Assembly: GCF_011074885.1 (NCBI RefSeq)
Contig: NC_054689.1
Coordinates: 1,550,001 to 1,614,000, forward strand
From: Brettanomyces bruxellensis
Taxonomy: Eukaryota > Ascomycota > Pichiomycetes > Pichiales > Pichiaceae
Direction: 5' to 3'
DNA: 64,000 nt
This document shows positions 52,934 to 63,442 of this stretch, one piece after another. How positions within the stretch are numbered: position 1 is the first letter of the stretch; every line of letters starts with the position of its first letter. The notes under the pieces are model-generated. The model saw only the letters and a list, made by a program, of their open reading frames with translations. It was not told the origin of the DNA and did no database searches. The position numbers and the translations under genes are program-made.

Positions 52934-53929
52934 TTATTTATCAAGTTGGTCTTTCCAAGGAAATTCCGGAGCACCTTCTTTCAAGCGTTTTCTCTCTTGT
53001 CTAATCGCAGTAAGTATATTACCTGTTAACCCTGGCACACCAAAAGAGTTGCATATGGCTGGAACAATGTCTTCAGATATAACGAGACTTTCTGGTTCAT
53101 CGCCAACCTCGATACAGTGTTTAACATTGTCTTTACATTGAATATCGGACGTTACTTTGTACACATCTTCCATTTGAATTTCCTCCGGAACAAGATGATT
53201 ACCTGTTTCCAATAAATATTTTAAATGTGAAATTCCCAAGAGAACCTTCCAATGACAGTATGCCCTGTATGTTAAGTAAAACCCAGGGATATTTGGAACA
53301 ATAGGAATAAGAATGATTGGAATTGTCAAGGGCAAAAGAAGAATATCGTGTAGAAGCAATTTCTTGTGTCTTCGGTAAAGAAGTCCCAGATCTGGGCTGA
53401 TTTGTCCGACAATTTTATCCATACTGAGTAGATTTGCAGGATAGAATAATGGTATTGATTTCAAATCATCAGGTTTAATGTTTGACCGAACAATTTCATG
53501 ATGACTGACAGGTTTGTCCTCTGCTTTTGTAAATCTATTAATATTCTTCTTTGATGGTAATGATTTCAATGAAGTTTCGATCCAAGGAATGCTTGCTAAC
53601 CACTTGTTCAGCACCTTTACTATCTTTTTATTCATTGATTTTTCAGAAGTTTCCATCCTATTCCAAAGATTTGCAAATTTATTCACAATCCTTGCTTCCA
53701 ACGATGGTTTCCCTCCCAAGAGAGCCTTCTCCGAATACCTCGAGAAAATGTACGAATGTTTGGTAGTAATTGGGATGGCCATTAAGTATATAGCAAGATC
53801 ATCATAATTATACTTAGGACCCCATATCTTCTTTGTAATAGGTTTTGTACTATATTGTAAGCTTGCAAAATATGTAAATCTGGGTCTTAAGCTGCCCTTG
53901 GCATACTTGGTAAGAAGACACGGTAGCAT
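52934..53929 (-). CDS. MRX19: Mitochondrial K+/H+-exchange-related protein, Mrx19-like
   Basis: A 331-residue protein. The N-terminus (MLPCLLTKYAKGSLRPRF..) is basic and without acidic residues, as in a mitochondrial presequence. A hydrophobic pair of segments near residues 198-225 (LLLPLTIPIILIPIVPNIPGFYLTYRAY) sits in the most conserved region of the Mit_KHE1 family, whose yeast members include YDL183C/Mrx19, linked to mitochondrial potassium-proton exchange. Polar N- and C-terminal parts vary. The neighbours RPL41 and LYS20 match YDL184C and YDL182W, which supports the orthology. Confidence 0.85.
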   Translation of the reverse strand: MLPCLLTKYAKGSLRPRFTYFASLQYSTKPITKKIWGPKYNYDDLAIYLMAIPITTKHSYIFSRYSEKALLGGKPSLEARIVNKFANLWNRMETSEKSMNKKIVKVLNKWLASIPWIETSLKSLPSKKNINRFTKAEDKPVSHHEIVRSNIKPDDLKSIPLFYPANLLSMDKIVGQISPDLGLLYRRHKKLLLHDILLLPLTIPIILIPIVPNIPGFYLTYRAYCHWKVLLGISHLKYLLETGNHLVPEEIQMEDVYKVTSDIQCKDNVKHCIEVGDEPESLVISEDIVPAICNSFGVPGLTGNILTAIRQERKRLKEGAPEFPWKDQLDK

Positions 53930-54950
53930 TTAGTGTGGTTAAATTCTTGTGTAGCCCGAAGAAGTACAGCCAATCGGTCGCCTTATATGCAAGCATTCAA
54001 TTAAAGAACACCTTACTGTTTGATTCCCATGTAACCAAAGTTTCGGTAAATAAAAGCGTCAGACTCTCTGGTTAGAATATATTAAGTGATTGAAATTTAG
54101 TGAATTGGGGCTTTTTTTTTTGCCTTCCCTAATAGCAATCGGTGCTACAGCCGCATCCTCTGCGCATAAATAAATCTCGGCTTTTAGAAATTCCGGATGA
54201 ATGTGGGTGGTAATAATGTACTTACTATCTTCTTCAGTTTGATTCAATTATGAAGAAACCGAGACTGTGTGTACAAGATGGTTCCTGTATAAGCATCGGG
54301 AATTTCAAAATAAAAGTATTCTACGTTTGTTGGCTTTCTTCTGCTTTTTTGTGTATTCAATAATCAAGATTCATCGCACTCATGTATCGTGTAGAGATGT
54401 AAGATTTTTTTGGGAAATGGTGGTATATTTTCAGTTGGTTCATATGATTGTGAAGTCAAGTTGTCTTATGTGTACTTTGCGGCAGGAGATTCATTTAATT
54501 TCCTCACTCGCCTCATAACTGTTCCGCATAAAAAGATGTTATAAATTATGTGAAAAATTCATACTTAGTTAAAAGGAATAACTAATTCTGCAGAGAGCTA
54601 GCATTGGAGTGTTGATGCTCCAAGCATTTTCTGGTAATCATATATATATATTTTTTTTTTAAAAAAAAAAAACTCCTGTCCGCTGCTTTTTGCCTGATTA
54701 GGCATTCTAATAAATAAATTCAGCGCTAAATTTCTTGGAAACCGAATGATTGTATCAAAGTTAGCTGTTCAGCAACTTAAAGTTAAACCTTCATGTATCA
54801 TTTGAAGCCTTCATAAAAACTATGCACTTTTAATTATTCTACGCATTTATTACAATAGAAAGTTTTGAGTTGTACCAGAAAAGGAGTACCCACTGTTTAT
54901 CCAATCAGGTTGTCCTTTCTGCTGCAGCTAAGTTATATATTATATCAATT
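53930..54950. other. Divergent spacer MRX19 / SRF1
   Basis: About 1 kb, AT-rich. It contains a (TA)n-T10-A12 block. Small open frames here begin with TTG directly after stop codons or are low-complexity. Confidence 0.5.
54639..54672. repeat. (TA)5 followed by T10A12 block
   Basis: TATATATATA, ten T and twelve A in a row (54641-54672). The T10A10 part is a perfect 20-bp palindrome. It may act as a nucleosome-free promoter element or form a hairpin. Confidence 0.85.
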
Positions 54951-56294
54951 ATGTCTTTATTGCAGAATGGAAACCCATTGGATGATAAAATATCAGTTGA
55001 ACAAGAAAATGAGGGGAGCTTGCCATCAGTTAATGCAATGATCATTGAAAAACCACAAAAAGCAGCTGAAGGCCATGTGCAAAGAATGATTCTTGGGCCT
55101 AAGCGTTCGATTGATGCTATTAGCAACAACATTCGTATAGAGCAGCTGCATACTAGAAATGGATATGTGGGATCTCCAAATGTTGTCGATCATGTTCATA
55201 ATATTATAAGCAAAGGAAGTCGATATTTCAATAACGGTACGACAAGTAAAACTGTCCAGCCTGTTCCTGTGTATGTCTTAGAGAGACTAGCAAAGTCGTC
55301 AGATAAGCCATATGAAAAAGGACAGGAAGAAGCCGACAGTGTCAAGAATTTGAATGGATTTGTTAAGCTAGATACAATTCATCAGGGAAATAATGATCCT
55401 TTTATTCAAACCTTTAAAAACGATACAAATGCATCAAAATGGCGAGATTTTTTAGGGACAGTCGCTATTCCTTCGTTAAAGTCTGAACAGGGAGAAACAA
55501 CTGGCTCAAATACTATACTTGATGGTTACAGATTAGATGATAAATGGAAAGGAGAATCACGTTTAGTGCGATGCTTCCAAAAATCGTCCACTCTTTCAAG
55601 TGCAGATTACGATTCGTTTAAGGAGAGTTATGATTTGGAATCAAATGATTCGGATGATGATGGAAGTATATCCCATAATAAAAGGAGACACGTGTATATG
55701 AGCGCAAAAGAGAGACGACAACATTATAAAGAAAGAGCCAGATACTGGATACAGGAAAATCGAAAGAACTGGAAACCGAGACTGGTGGAATCCTTGCTCT
55801 CAAATGCATATGTTCCTTTAGCCTTCCGTCTTATCACTTTGGCTTTAACCGTAATTACACTTGGATTGGGCGGAAATTTGGTAAAATTGGGCACCCACAA
55901 AGGTAATTCGATTTCACCATCACCTGTTATGACTGTCTGTGTTCAATCAATTGCCGTGTTCTATATATTGTACACGACATATGATGAGTTCACTTCACAG
56001 CCTCTCGGGCTTAGGAACCCTACGGCCAAAATCAGACTCATTCTTCTTGACCTACTGTTTATTATTTTTAATTCGGCAGATTTGGGATTAGCGTATCAAG
56101 AATTGTTCGATTCGTCTGGAATCTGTCAATCTACCAGTACTGAGGACTTGCCTATAACTCGTGGTACTATATGTGACCGTCAAAGAGTACTCACTGCTTT
56201 TCTATTTCTCATTCTAGTTTCCTGGTGTGTCACGTTTACTATTGGAGTCTTCAGAGTTGTGCATGTTGTCACGGATGCACGCAATAGAAACTGA
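54951..56294 (+). CDS. SRF1: Srf1-like multispan membrane protein (phospholipase D regulator)
   Basis: A 447-residue protein from the ATG at 54951 (MSLLQNGNP); the frame upstream reaches only a TTG. The first ~270 residues are polar, ending in a basic RRHVYMSAKERRQHYKERARYW block. Four hydrophobic spans follow at about 285-310, 325-345, 363-385 and 420-445. S. cerevisiae Srf1 (YDL133W, 437 residues) has the same layout and regulates the phospholipase D Spo14. Its place directly before CDC53 equals YDL133W-YDL132W. Family resemblance is partly from context. Confidence 0.8.
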   Translation: MSLLQNGNPLDDKISVEQENEGSLPSVNAMIIEKPQKAAEGHVQRMILGPKRSIDAISNNIRIEQLHTRNGYVGSPNVVDHVHNIISKGSRYFNNGTTSKTVQPVPVYVLERLAKSSDKPYEKGQEEADSVKNLNGFVKLDTIHQGNNDPFIQTFKNDTNASKWRDFLGTVAIPSLKSEQGETTGSNTILDGYRLDDKWKGESRLVRCFQKSSTLSSADYDSFKESYDLESNDSDDDGSISHNKRRHVYMSAKERRQHYKERARYWIQENRKNWKPRLVESLLSNAYVPLAFRLITLALTVITLGLGGNLVKLGTHKGNSISPSPVMTVCVQSIAVFYILYTTYDEFTSQPLGLRNPTAKIRLILLDLLFIIFNSADLGLAYQELFDSSGICQSTSTEDLPITRGTICDRQRVLTAFLFLILVSWCVTFTIGVFRVVHVVTDARNRN

Positions 56295-56959
56295 AATATT
56301 TCCATATTTGCATTATATTGAATTTGCGTTCTTGCTAAATTTTCATCATAACTCTTATTATTCACGCTAATTATTCAACGGCTATACTTTGATTTTATCT
56401 GATTGTTCCCGAGCAGTACATAATACTTTGGTGTAAGGAAGATTAGATCACTTGCTGTGAAGAGCAAAGGCAGCCGATATATATATGAGTTAATACAATA
56501 ATAACAGGCGAAACAAAATCATATGTTCTTATTTCTATTTCTTATAATTCTTAATTTGTAAATCAATTCAATTCGATGTTTTACTAAACTATCATGGGGC
56601 CTAGTAATTTTGTACAAAATTTACACTATTTGTTTTCTCCCTTTCATCTCAAGTATGTCGTCGGTCGATCTCGCTCGCTATTTTTTCCCCTAACTTTTTT
56701 TTTTAGTTTCCTTGTTTTCAATTGTCAGGTTACCTATAATACTCTTAATGATAGGCATCTCTGATCATAAATTGTGAAGCATAAATCAAGTTGGAAGGAG
56801 AAATCATACAAGGTCCTTTATTTTCAAAGAAAATTGGGGGAATTCCAATATTAAATTAAAAAAAATTATAGGTTAGCTGAAGACAACCAGGAGAGTGCGA
56901 ATACAAGGTTACGTTACACGTCAAACATAGTATTTGATCTTTTTCAGACATAAATATTG
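56295..56959. other. Intergenic SRF1 / CDC53
   Basis: About 0.67 kb AT-rich spacer; nothing recognised. Confidence 0.5.
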
Positions 56960-59368
56960 ATGAGTGTGGCTACAATTTCCTCTCCAGAAGGATCAATAAA
57001 GCAAGATGATCCATTTCTGGAAAAGACATGGAAGGAAATAGAGCCTGCAATTCACATTATTTTGGGTGATGAGAAGAACTCTCCATTAGACTCCCGTATG
57101 TATACCCAAACATATTCAAAGGTTTACAATTACTGTACCACCGCATCTACAAGGCGCCCTCCAGCTGTTAGTAAGGATCATGATGGAAAGGGGACTGTTA
57201 AACTAGTTGGTGCTGAATTATACTATAAGCTTCAAGAGTACCTAAAATTCTATTTGGAAAATCTTAAACAAAAGGGTGGCGAAACTTTCCTTCAATTTTA
57301 CATTCGCAGTTGGCAGAGATACCTAATTGGATCTACTCGTTTAAATGATGTTTTGGATTATATTAATCGGTATTGGGTTGCTAAAGAGCGTGCCGATGGT
57401 CACAGAGAAATTTATGACATCCTCAGTTTGTGCCTTCTTTCCTGGAGAGATTACAAATTTCATGCAAATCTGCCCATACTAATGAAACAAATTATGGAAC
57501 AGATAAGACTCCAGAGGGAAAATAAGATTGATTCAGTTGGAAATCTTAGCTTTGCAATTAAATCCTTTGTTTTGTTAGGATTTGATGTCAATGATCTTAA
57601 AAAGCAGAATTTATCTGTTTACATAAACGATTTTGAAAAAACTTTCCTAACTGAAACATTCAACTTTTACACTGAGGAGTCCGGGAAATATATTCAAGAG
57701 CACGGTGTTGTGAATTATTTGGTGAAGGCTCAGCAAAGGATCGATGAAGAACTAAAACGTTTAGAGGAACTCAATGACCATACCCGGCGTCCATTAAATG
57801 ATGTGCTCAATCAGGTGTTGATCACCAACCATGCAGCAGAAATTAGAGCTGAGTTGACACCATTGCTTGACGAAGGTAGATATGATGATATACGAAAGAT
57901 GTATCATCTTCTTCGGCGTGTTCCAATGACTGTTGGACCTTTATTACAAAGTTTCCAAGAATATGTTAAGCAGCAAGGTTTGGTGGCTGTTAATCAATTA
58001 AAAGGCAGACTACAGGCTGCACACGAAGCTGAGCAGACCAACAAATCACCTGTCGAGCATCATCGTAAGCATTCAAGGCATAAAAAAGGTGATTACGTGG
58101 ATGCAAAATTATACATTAAAACACTTCTTTCCGTTTACTTCAAGTTTATGAGTGTTGTCGATAAGGCATTTGACAACAGTGAAGTTTTCGTTAAAGCCTT
58201 GGATTGTGCATGTAGATCGTTTATCAATGCCAATTCGATTGCTACCCCTACGTCACGATCTAAATCTAGAACCCCTGATCTTTTAGCAAAATACAGCGAT
58301 GATATTCTTAGACATAAAGAGAATTTCGGTAATATGTCTGTTGATGAGTTAATGTCTGTGTTCAAGTTTATTGATGACAAAGAGAGTTTCGAAGTGTGGT
58401 ACAGGAGATATCTCTCTAAAAGATTGATGAGTGGTTCTATGTCACCTGAGGACGAGGAACGTGAGGAAGTCATCATTCAACATTTGAAAACATCCAACAG
58501 TATTGAATATACTACAAAAATTACGAATATGTTTAATGATATCCGTATCTCAAGGGAGTTGGGAAGGTATTATCGCGAGGCAATTTCTGATACAACCGAC
58601 GACACCAATTCTCAGCAGTTTGTCACAAGTCTTGAGCCAAGAATTTTAGATTCATCATCCTGGAATGCAATATTCAGGGGATCCAACGAATCTTTCATGC
58701 TTCCTTCTGAGTTAATTTCGACCCAAGAGAAATTTGAAAGTATTTACAGAGAACGTTATAGCGGCAGGCAATTAAATTGGATCTGGAATCGATCCAGAAT
58801 AGAGCTGAAGGTGAATAATCTATCCCGTCCAGGAAGACCTCCTTACCATTTCACGGTTACTCTATTCCAGTATTCTATCCTCTCCCCCTTTAATGAAAAG
58901 GATACTATGACCTCGTATCAGTTAATGGAGAAAACAGCGTTGCCTCCGGCTGTCTTCAAAGCTAACATGATTCCATTTGTTAGAAACAAGCTTTTGGTGC
59001 AATCGCCAGTTGGAGAGGACCAGATTACAAATCCTGCTACATCATTCACAATTGTAAATGAGTATACTTCAAAAAGAATTAAGGTCAACTTTGCTGCTGG
59101 TGTGCATCCTGCAGACATCAAAAATGAGAGCAGTGAATTGAATGAGGAGGTTGAGAGAAGGCATCATGAGCTCTTGAAAGCATGTATTGTGCGTATAATG
59201 AAAGCACGGAAGCAATGCAAGCACGAAAGACTAACAAATGAGGTTTTTCAAATAATTGATCGTTTTAAACCTACAGTTGGCGACATAAAAAAGGCCATCG
59301 AAGTTCTTATTGATGAGCAATACCTTTCACGTAGTGATGACGGAAGCACTTACATCTATCTATCATAA
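56960..59368 (+). CDS. CDC53: Cdc53 cullin, scaffold of SCF ubiquitin ligases
   Basis: An 802-residue protein from the ATG at 56960; one codon before it is a TTG. Cullin repeats fill the first ~400 residues, followed by the cullin homology domain (FKFIDDKESFEVWYRRYLSKRLM, FQYSILSPFNEKDTMT). The winged-helix end carries IVRIMKARK, with Lys748 as the expected Rub1/Nedd8 site, and closes with SRSDDGSTYIYLS. Length is close to S. cerevisiae Cdc53 (815). A short basic insertion rich in His (about residue 365-375) interrupts the repeats. Gene order SRF1-CDC53-LYS21 equals YDL133W-YDL132W-YDL131W. Confidence 0.95.
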   Translation: MSVATISSPEGSIKQDDPFLEKTWKEIEPAIHIILGDEKNSPLDSRMYTQTYSKVYNYCTTASTRRPPAVSKDHDGKGTVKLVGAELYYKLQEYLKFYLENLKQKGGETFLQFYIRSWQRYLIGSTRLNDVLDYINRYWVAKERADGHREIYDILSLCLLSWRDYKFHANLPILMKQIMEQIRLQRENKIDSVGNLSFAIKSFVLLGFDVNDLKKQNLSVYINDFEKTFLTETFNFYTEESGKYIQEHGVVNYLVKAQQRIDEELKRLEELNDHTRRPLNDVLNQVLITNHAAEIRAELTPLLDEGRYDDIRKMYHLLRRVPMTVGPLLQSFQEYVKQQGLVAVNQLKGRLQAAHEAEQTNKSPVEHHRKHSRHKKGDYVDAKLYIKTLLSVYFKFMSVVDKAFDNSEVFVKALDCACRSFINANSIATPTSRSKSRTPDLLAKYSDDILRHKENFGNMSVDELMSVFKFIDDKESFEVWYRRYLSKRLMSGSMSPEDEEREEVIIQHLKTSNSIEYTTKITNMFNDIRISRELGRYYREAISDTTDDTNSQQFVTSLEPRILDSSSWNAIFRGSNESFMLPSELISTQEKFESIYRERYSGRQLNWIWNRSRIELKVNNLSRPGRPPYHFTVTLFQYSILSPFNEKDTMTSYQLMEKTALPPAVFKANMIPFVRNKLLVQSPVGEDQITNPATSFTIVNEYTSKRIKVNFAAGVHPADIKNESSELNEEVERRHHELLKACIVRIMKARKQCKHERLTNEVFQIIDRFKPTVGDIKKAIEVLIDEQYLSRSDDGSTYIYLS

Positions 59369-59914
59369 TTATTACATGTGTTGGTATACCCGTCTTGCCC
59401 ATACCGGATTCTTTGTTCTTACTTTTGCATCTGATTTGTCTGTATTGGAATTGGGAATCACCTTTATTTTATCTATATCTATGTATTTCTACTATGCCTA
59501 AAAACTATAGTTGTGGATAATATAAATGTTTGCTTCGATAAATTGCTTTGTTATTTCAAAGTTTTCCTTTAAGTAGCTCTTCGTGTCTCTCTTTTTTTTT
59601 TTTACTATGCCCTTTTATCAATTTTCATGTTTCTCAACCGTTTATCAAAGCCTGGGTCCCCCCTTTCTAGATTGAGCATCCGGCTGAAATAATTCAATGA
59701 CAAAAAAATTTTTTTTTCCCTGATCATTCATATTTTCATCCACTACTTTCCCATTGATGAATGAGTAATTACCGCCAACATGTTTTATGGTTAATATATA
59801 AACATATTTCTCGCCTCTAGGTAACACAAAGAGAAGCACCATTATTTAATATATCTTAGAAGTCTTTAAGTCACTTACACAAGTTTCACACATTCATATT
59901 ATAGTATATTAAAA
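59369..59914. other. Intergenic CDC53 / LYS20
   Basis: About 0.55 kb. I looked for Lys14 boxes (TCCRNYGGA) and Gcn4 sites and found none. Confidence 0.5.
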
Positions 59915-61413
59915 ATGGCAACTACGCAACGGTCAGGTACGTATTATCGGCAAGAAGCATTGCATGAAATGGTTAAGAGGTGAACATGCATGATCAAATC
60001 ATTATTATGTAAGCCCTTTGCCCGTTTGAATTTTCAATGTTAAGCAAGCTCTATGTTGCCCTTTGAAAACATAAGCAAAATAAAGGATTTATACTAACAC
60101 TCTTTGCAGAGGATTATCAGAAAGTCAGCGAAGAACCGCATAAGAAGGTGATAAAGAACCCTTATGGACCTAATCCAGGAGATTATCTTTCTAACGTGAC
60201 CTCTTTTAAGATTATTGAGTCAACGCTTAGAGAGGGAGAGCAATTTGCTAATGCTTTTTTCACTACTGAAAAAAAAATAGAGATTGCTAAAGCTTTGGAT
60301 GATTTCGGTGCGGATTATATTGAAGTGACCTCTCCATGCGCTTCTGAGCAATGCAGAAAAGACTGTGAGGCAATTTGTAACTTGGGATTGAGAGCTAAGA
60401 TTTTGACGCATATTAAATGTGATATGGAAGCCGCTAAGATTGCTGTGGATACGGGTGTTGATGGTGTCGATATTGTTATTGGTGCCTCTAAGTACTTGAG
60501 ACAGCATCCACACGGTAAAGATATGTCATATATTGCCAAGGCAGCTATCGATGTTATAGAATTTATTAAATCGAAGGGAATTGAGATTCGTTTCTCTTCG
60601 GAGGATTCTTTCCGTTCCAACATTGTTGATTTGTTAAACATTTACAAGTCGGTTAACAAGATCGGCGTCACTCGTGTTGGTATTGCAGATACTGTCGGAT
60701 GTGCAAATCCAAGACAGGTGTATGAGTTAGTTAAGACTTTGAAGTCTGTCGTCTCCTGTGATATTGAATGTCATTTCCACAATGATACCGGATGTGCAAT
60801 TGCTAATTCTTACACAGCCTTAGAGGCCGGAGCAAAGCTTGTGGACGTTTCCGTTCTTGGTATTGGTGAGAGAAATGGTATCACTCCATTGGGTGGATTT
60901 ATGGCACGTATGATTGCCGCTGACAGAGAATATGTTCTGTCCAAGTATAAGCTTCATAAGCTCCGTAATTTGGAAAGTTTGGTTGCCGATGCTGTCGAGG
61001 TGAATATTCCGTTCAACAATCCAATTACTGGATTCTGTGCATTTACGCATAAAGCTGGTGTCCATGCCAAAGCCATGCTTGCTAACCCGCACACATATGA
61101 AATTCTTAATCCTTCAGACTTTGGTCTTTCCAGATACATTCAATTTGCCAGCAGGCTTACCGGTTGGAATGCTATCAAAGCCAGGGTTGAGCAATTGAAC
61201 TTGGATTTGACAGATGATCAAATCAAGAATGTCACTGGTAAGATCAAGAAGCTTGGAGATGTCAGAGCTCTTAATATCGATGATGTTGATTCTATTATTA
61301 AGAATTATCATGCTGACGTTCACACTCCTCAAGTTAAGCCTGCGAATGGTCCCTCTATTCCAGATAAGGACGAAGTTTTGCTTGATAGTGTTAAGAAGCC
61401 AAGAATTGACTAA
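59915..61413 (+). CDS. LYS20: Homocitrate synthase, one intron
   Basis: Join 59915..59936 with 60110..61413, giving 441 residues. First step of the aminoadipate lysine pathway. The catalytic signature [78 protein letters not shown] and [13 protein letters not shown] are all present. Exon 1 encodes MATTQRS plus one base. The spliced start then reads EDYQKVSEE before the conserved [14 protein letters not shown]. The end DSVKKPRID is basic, as in the nuclear S. cerevisiae isozymes. It is the single counterpart of LYS20 (YDL182W) and LYS21 (YDL131W). Confidence 0.95.
59937..60109 (+). other. LYS20 intron
   Basis: GTACGT donor, TACTAAC at 60092-60098, TTTGCAG acceptor ending 60109. Length 173 bp. 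Splicing supplies an ATG for a frame that otherwise has none before conserved sequence. Confidence 0.88.
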
Positions 61414-61932
61414 ACAATGGCGAGCAATTGGTTAAGAATTCGGCCCACGTATCCAAAGTGTACTGAATACAGAACAATTCCCGGTATTCATCTTCTTCTT
61501 TCATAAGTTCGATGGAGAAAGTCGTATACATTCATGTATAAACTACTGTATTTACCAATAGTTGAATATAATACAAATAAGAATATTTTTTTAAGAAATA
61601 AAATAGATAATTGGGCATGATAATGGACCAGAACTGTATGGTAGTTTGTATGAAAAGACACAAATAAAAAAATAAAGGACATAGCGCTGACCTCCGATAC
61701 AACAAGATAAAAAAATCTCATCACATAAATAAGCACACATCCATTGGAGGTTTTGCCCACCTCCACTTTGTCTCTCAACCACTATAGACACTATTAGTTA
61801 TGCCATTCTTTGTTTTTGTTTTGTTACCATTATCAACTCAGCCCGAAAAACGAATACCTCATATCAATACGGAATGCAACTGGACAACTGAATAAGAAGA
61901 AATTAAAATGAAAGTTGGATAAATGAAGAGTT
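61414..61932. other. Convergent 3' region LYS20 / INH1
   Basis: About 0.52 kb AT-rich. A hydrophobic 96-codon frame on the minus strand (61488-61778) looks noncoding. Confidence 0.5.
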
Positions 61933-62337
61933 CTAATCCCTCTTTGCTGCCTCTGCTTCCAGCTTATCCAACTGCTTCTTTTGTTTGGCTAGCTGAGATT
62001 TTAAGGCCGCGATTTGCTCTTGTTGTTGTTTCTTAATGTAAAAGTCTTCCTGCGCTTGTTCTCTCTTCTATAGATAAGTTGTCAAATTTAACAACATAAG
62101 TTAGTAAATGCTATTTTCTATTTTAAATACGCTGAGCCCATATCATCAAGAATTGATATAGATCTTCACAGTGACTTATAATCACGACCATGCAAGAATA
62201 CTTACTCTGAAATTGTCAGACGAACCGTTAGGTCTCACTGCACCAGTGGCTCCTTCATTTGAATTAAACCTAACAGTCATACCCCTTAGAGATGTAGCCT
62301 TCTTCGAAAAATCGACTATAGCTTTCTTGGCGAACAT
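61933..62337 (-). CDS. INH1: Mitochondrial F1F0-ATPase inhibitor (IF1), one intron
   Basis: Complement of join(61933..62067, 62206..62337), 88 residues. Exon 1 gives a basic presequence (MFAKKAIVDFSKKATSLRG) and the family start EGATGAVRPNGSSDNFR. Exon 2 continues KREQAQEDFYIKKQQQEQ, then a coiled coil to the end. This equals the minimal inhibitory segment and dimer coil of Inh1/Stf1, which block ATP hydrolysis by ATP synthase when the membrane potential falls. The two exons are each too short to stand out. The gene is convergent with LYS20, while INH1 (YDL181W) and STF1 (YDL130W-A) follow LYS20/LYS21 on the same strand in S. cerevisiae, so a local inversion is implied. Confidence 0.92.
62068..62205 (-). 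other. INH1 intron
   Basis: On the minus strand: GTAAGT donor at 62205, TACTAAC at 62106-62100, CTATAG acceptor at 62068. Length 138 bp. It joins NFR to KREQ, as the family requires. Confidence 0.92.
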
Positions 62338-63442
62338 TATGTATTGCTTATTAAGTGCGAATATGTGTATATGCAATTGAATTGTTTGTTTAATGTAGTA
62401 TGTCGGAAAAATAAGTATATGGAAACGATTAGGTCTATTAAATAAAGCTTAGTCACGGCTAAACGAATTTTATAAATTTATAAGTGATAAAAAAAAAAGC
62501 TGAATGTACTGTCCACAAAAAAATTGAGAGAGTAATGACAAAAACCCAGCGAATTTTTGAGGAAAAAATAGCTTGTAACTTGGAGAATTTACTGAGGGAA
62601 AAACCGCAACATGCTAAATTTCCCTTATTGCCTGCTTGACAAAATGAGATTGACGAATAGGAGACGATTTAGAAAAGTCATTTCGTCTCATTTCCACCCT
62701 GTCATCCCTGAAACTTCACATAAAGGATTAGAAGAGCCAGTGTTAAAATTGATGTCAGTAAAAAAAAATGTTGTAATCAAATGACAAGCAGGATTGGAAT
62801 ACGCCGAATAATCTACAATTTGTCAAAGATGAGTGACTGACCCATCCAAGGAGTAACAGCACTCAAATGACAATTTTACTTTGCCCCCTATTATTCAAAA
62901 GCTTAATGCTGGATGATTCGCGTTGAAGCCCGGGAAGGAAAAAAATGCGGGGAAAAAACAGAAATGGTGTGCTTCTCCGTCTTACAGCATCGAAGTGTTT
63001 CGTCCGATTATATGCCAAATAAAGGTTTCTCTACTGGAGATAAGAACCACGTGAGTCAAGTTTTTTTTTTTCAGCTTTAAAGGAAAGCCGGGATGGATCA
63101 CTGCTAATCCCTTGCTTTATCTAGTTTTTTGGATCCTGCCTGCTCCCAATAAGAAAAGTGGCAAATTATGCATATTTTTCTCACCCAAGGTCTGGCAGGA
63201 CGAAATTACTCCATTTTCATTTGTTCGTGGTAACGGTGTCGTCATTCCCGATTTATTTTGTGCACCGCCACAAATATGAATCATTTGTGGCGCCGTTTCC
63301 AGCTACCCGAGGTTGGTGCCTAAAAATTTTAGATTCGCCAACCAAGTGAAACGGTTCCTTAAATATTTTCAAGCATCACGATTTTTAAATAAAAGCTATT
63401 TCTCACACTTTAGTCTTGTCATTTTTGTCCGGAGAAGTAGTA
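62338..63442. other. Divergent spacer INH1 / U5-40K-like gene
   Basis: About 1.1 kb. It holds an overlapping CACGTG and TGAGTCA element near 63048. A 63-codon open frame at 63158-63349 has no recognisable feature. Confidence 0.5.
63048..63058. promoter_or_regulatory. Overlapping E-box and Gcn4-type site
   Basis: CACGTGAGTCA combines a CACGTG E-box (63048-63053) with TGAGTCA (63052-63058), sharing two bases. It lies 385 bp before the WD40 gene and 711 bp before INH1. Function is inference. Confidence 0.4.

Noticed and set aside
61488..61778. Hydrophobic minus-strand frame between LYS20 and INH1
   Set aside because: T/A-driven hydrophobicity, no clear ATG context, lies in convergent 3' flanks.
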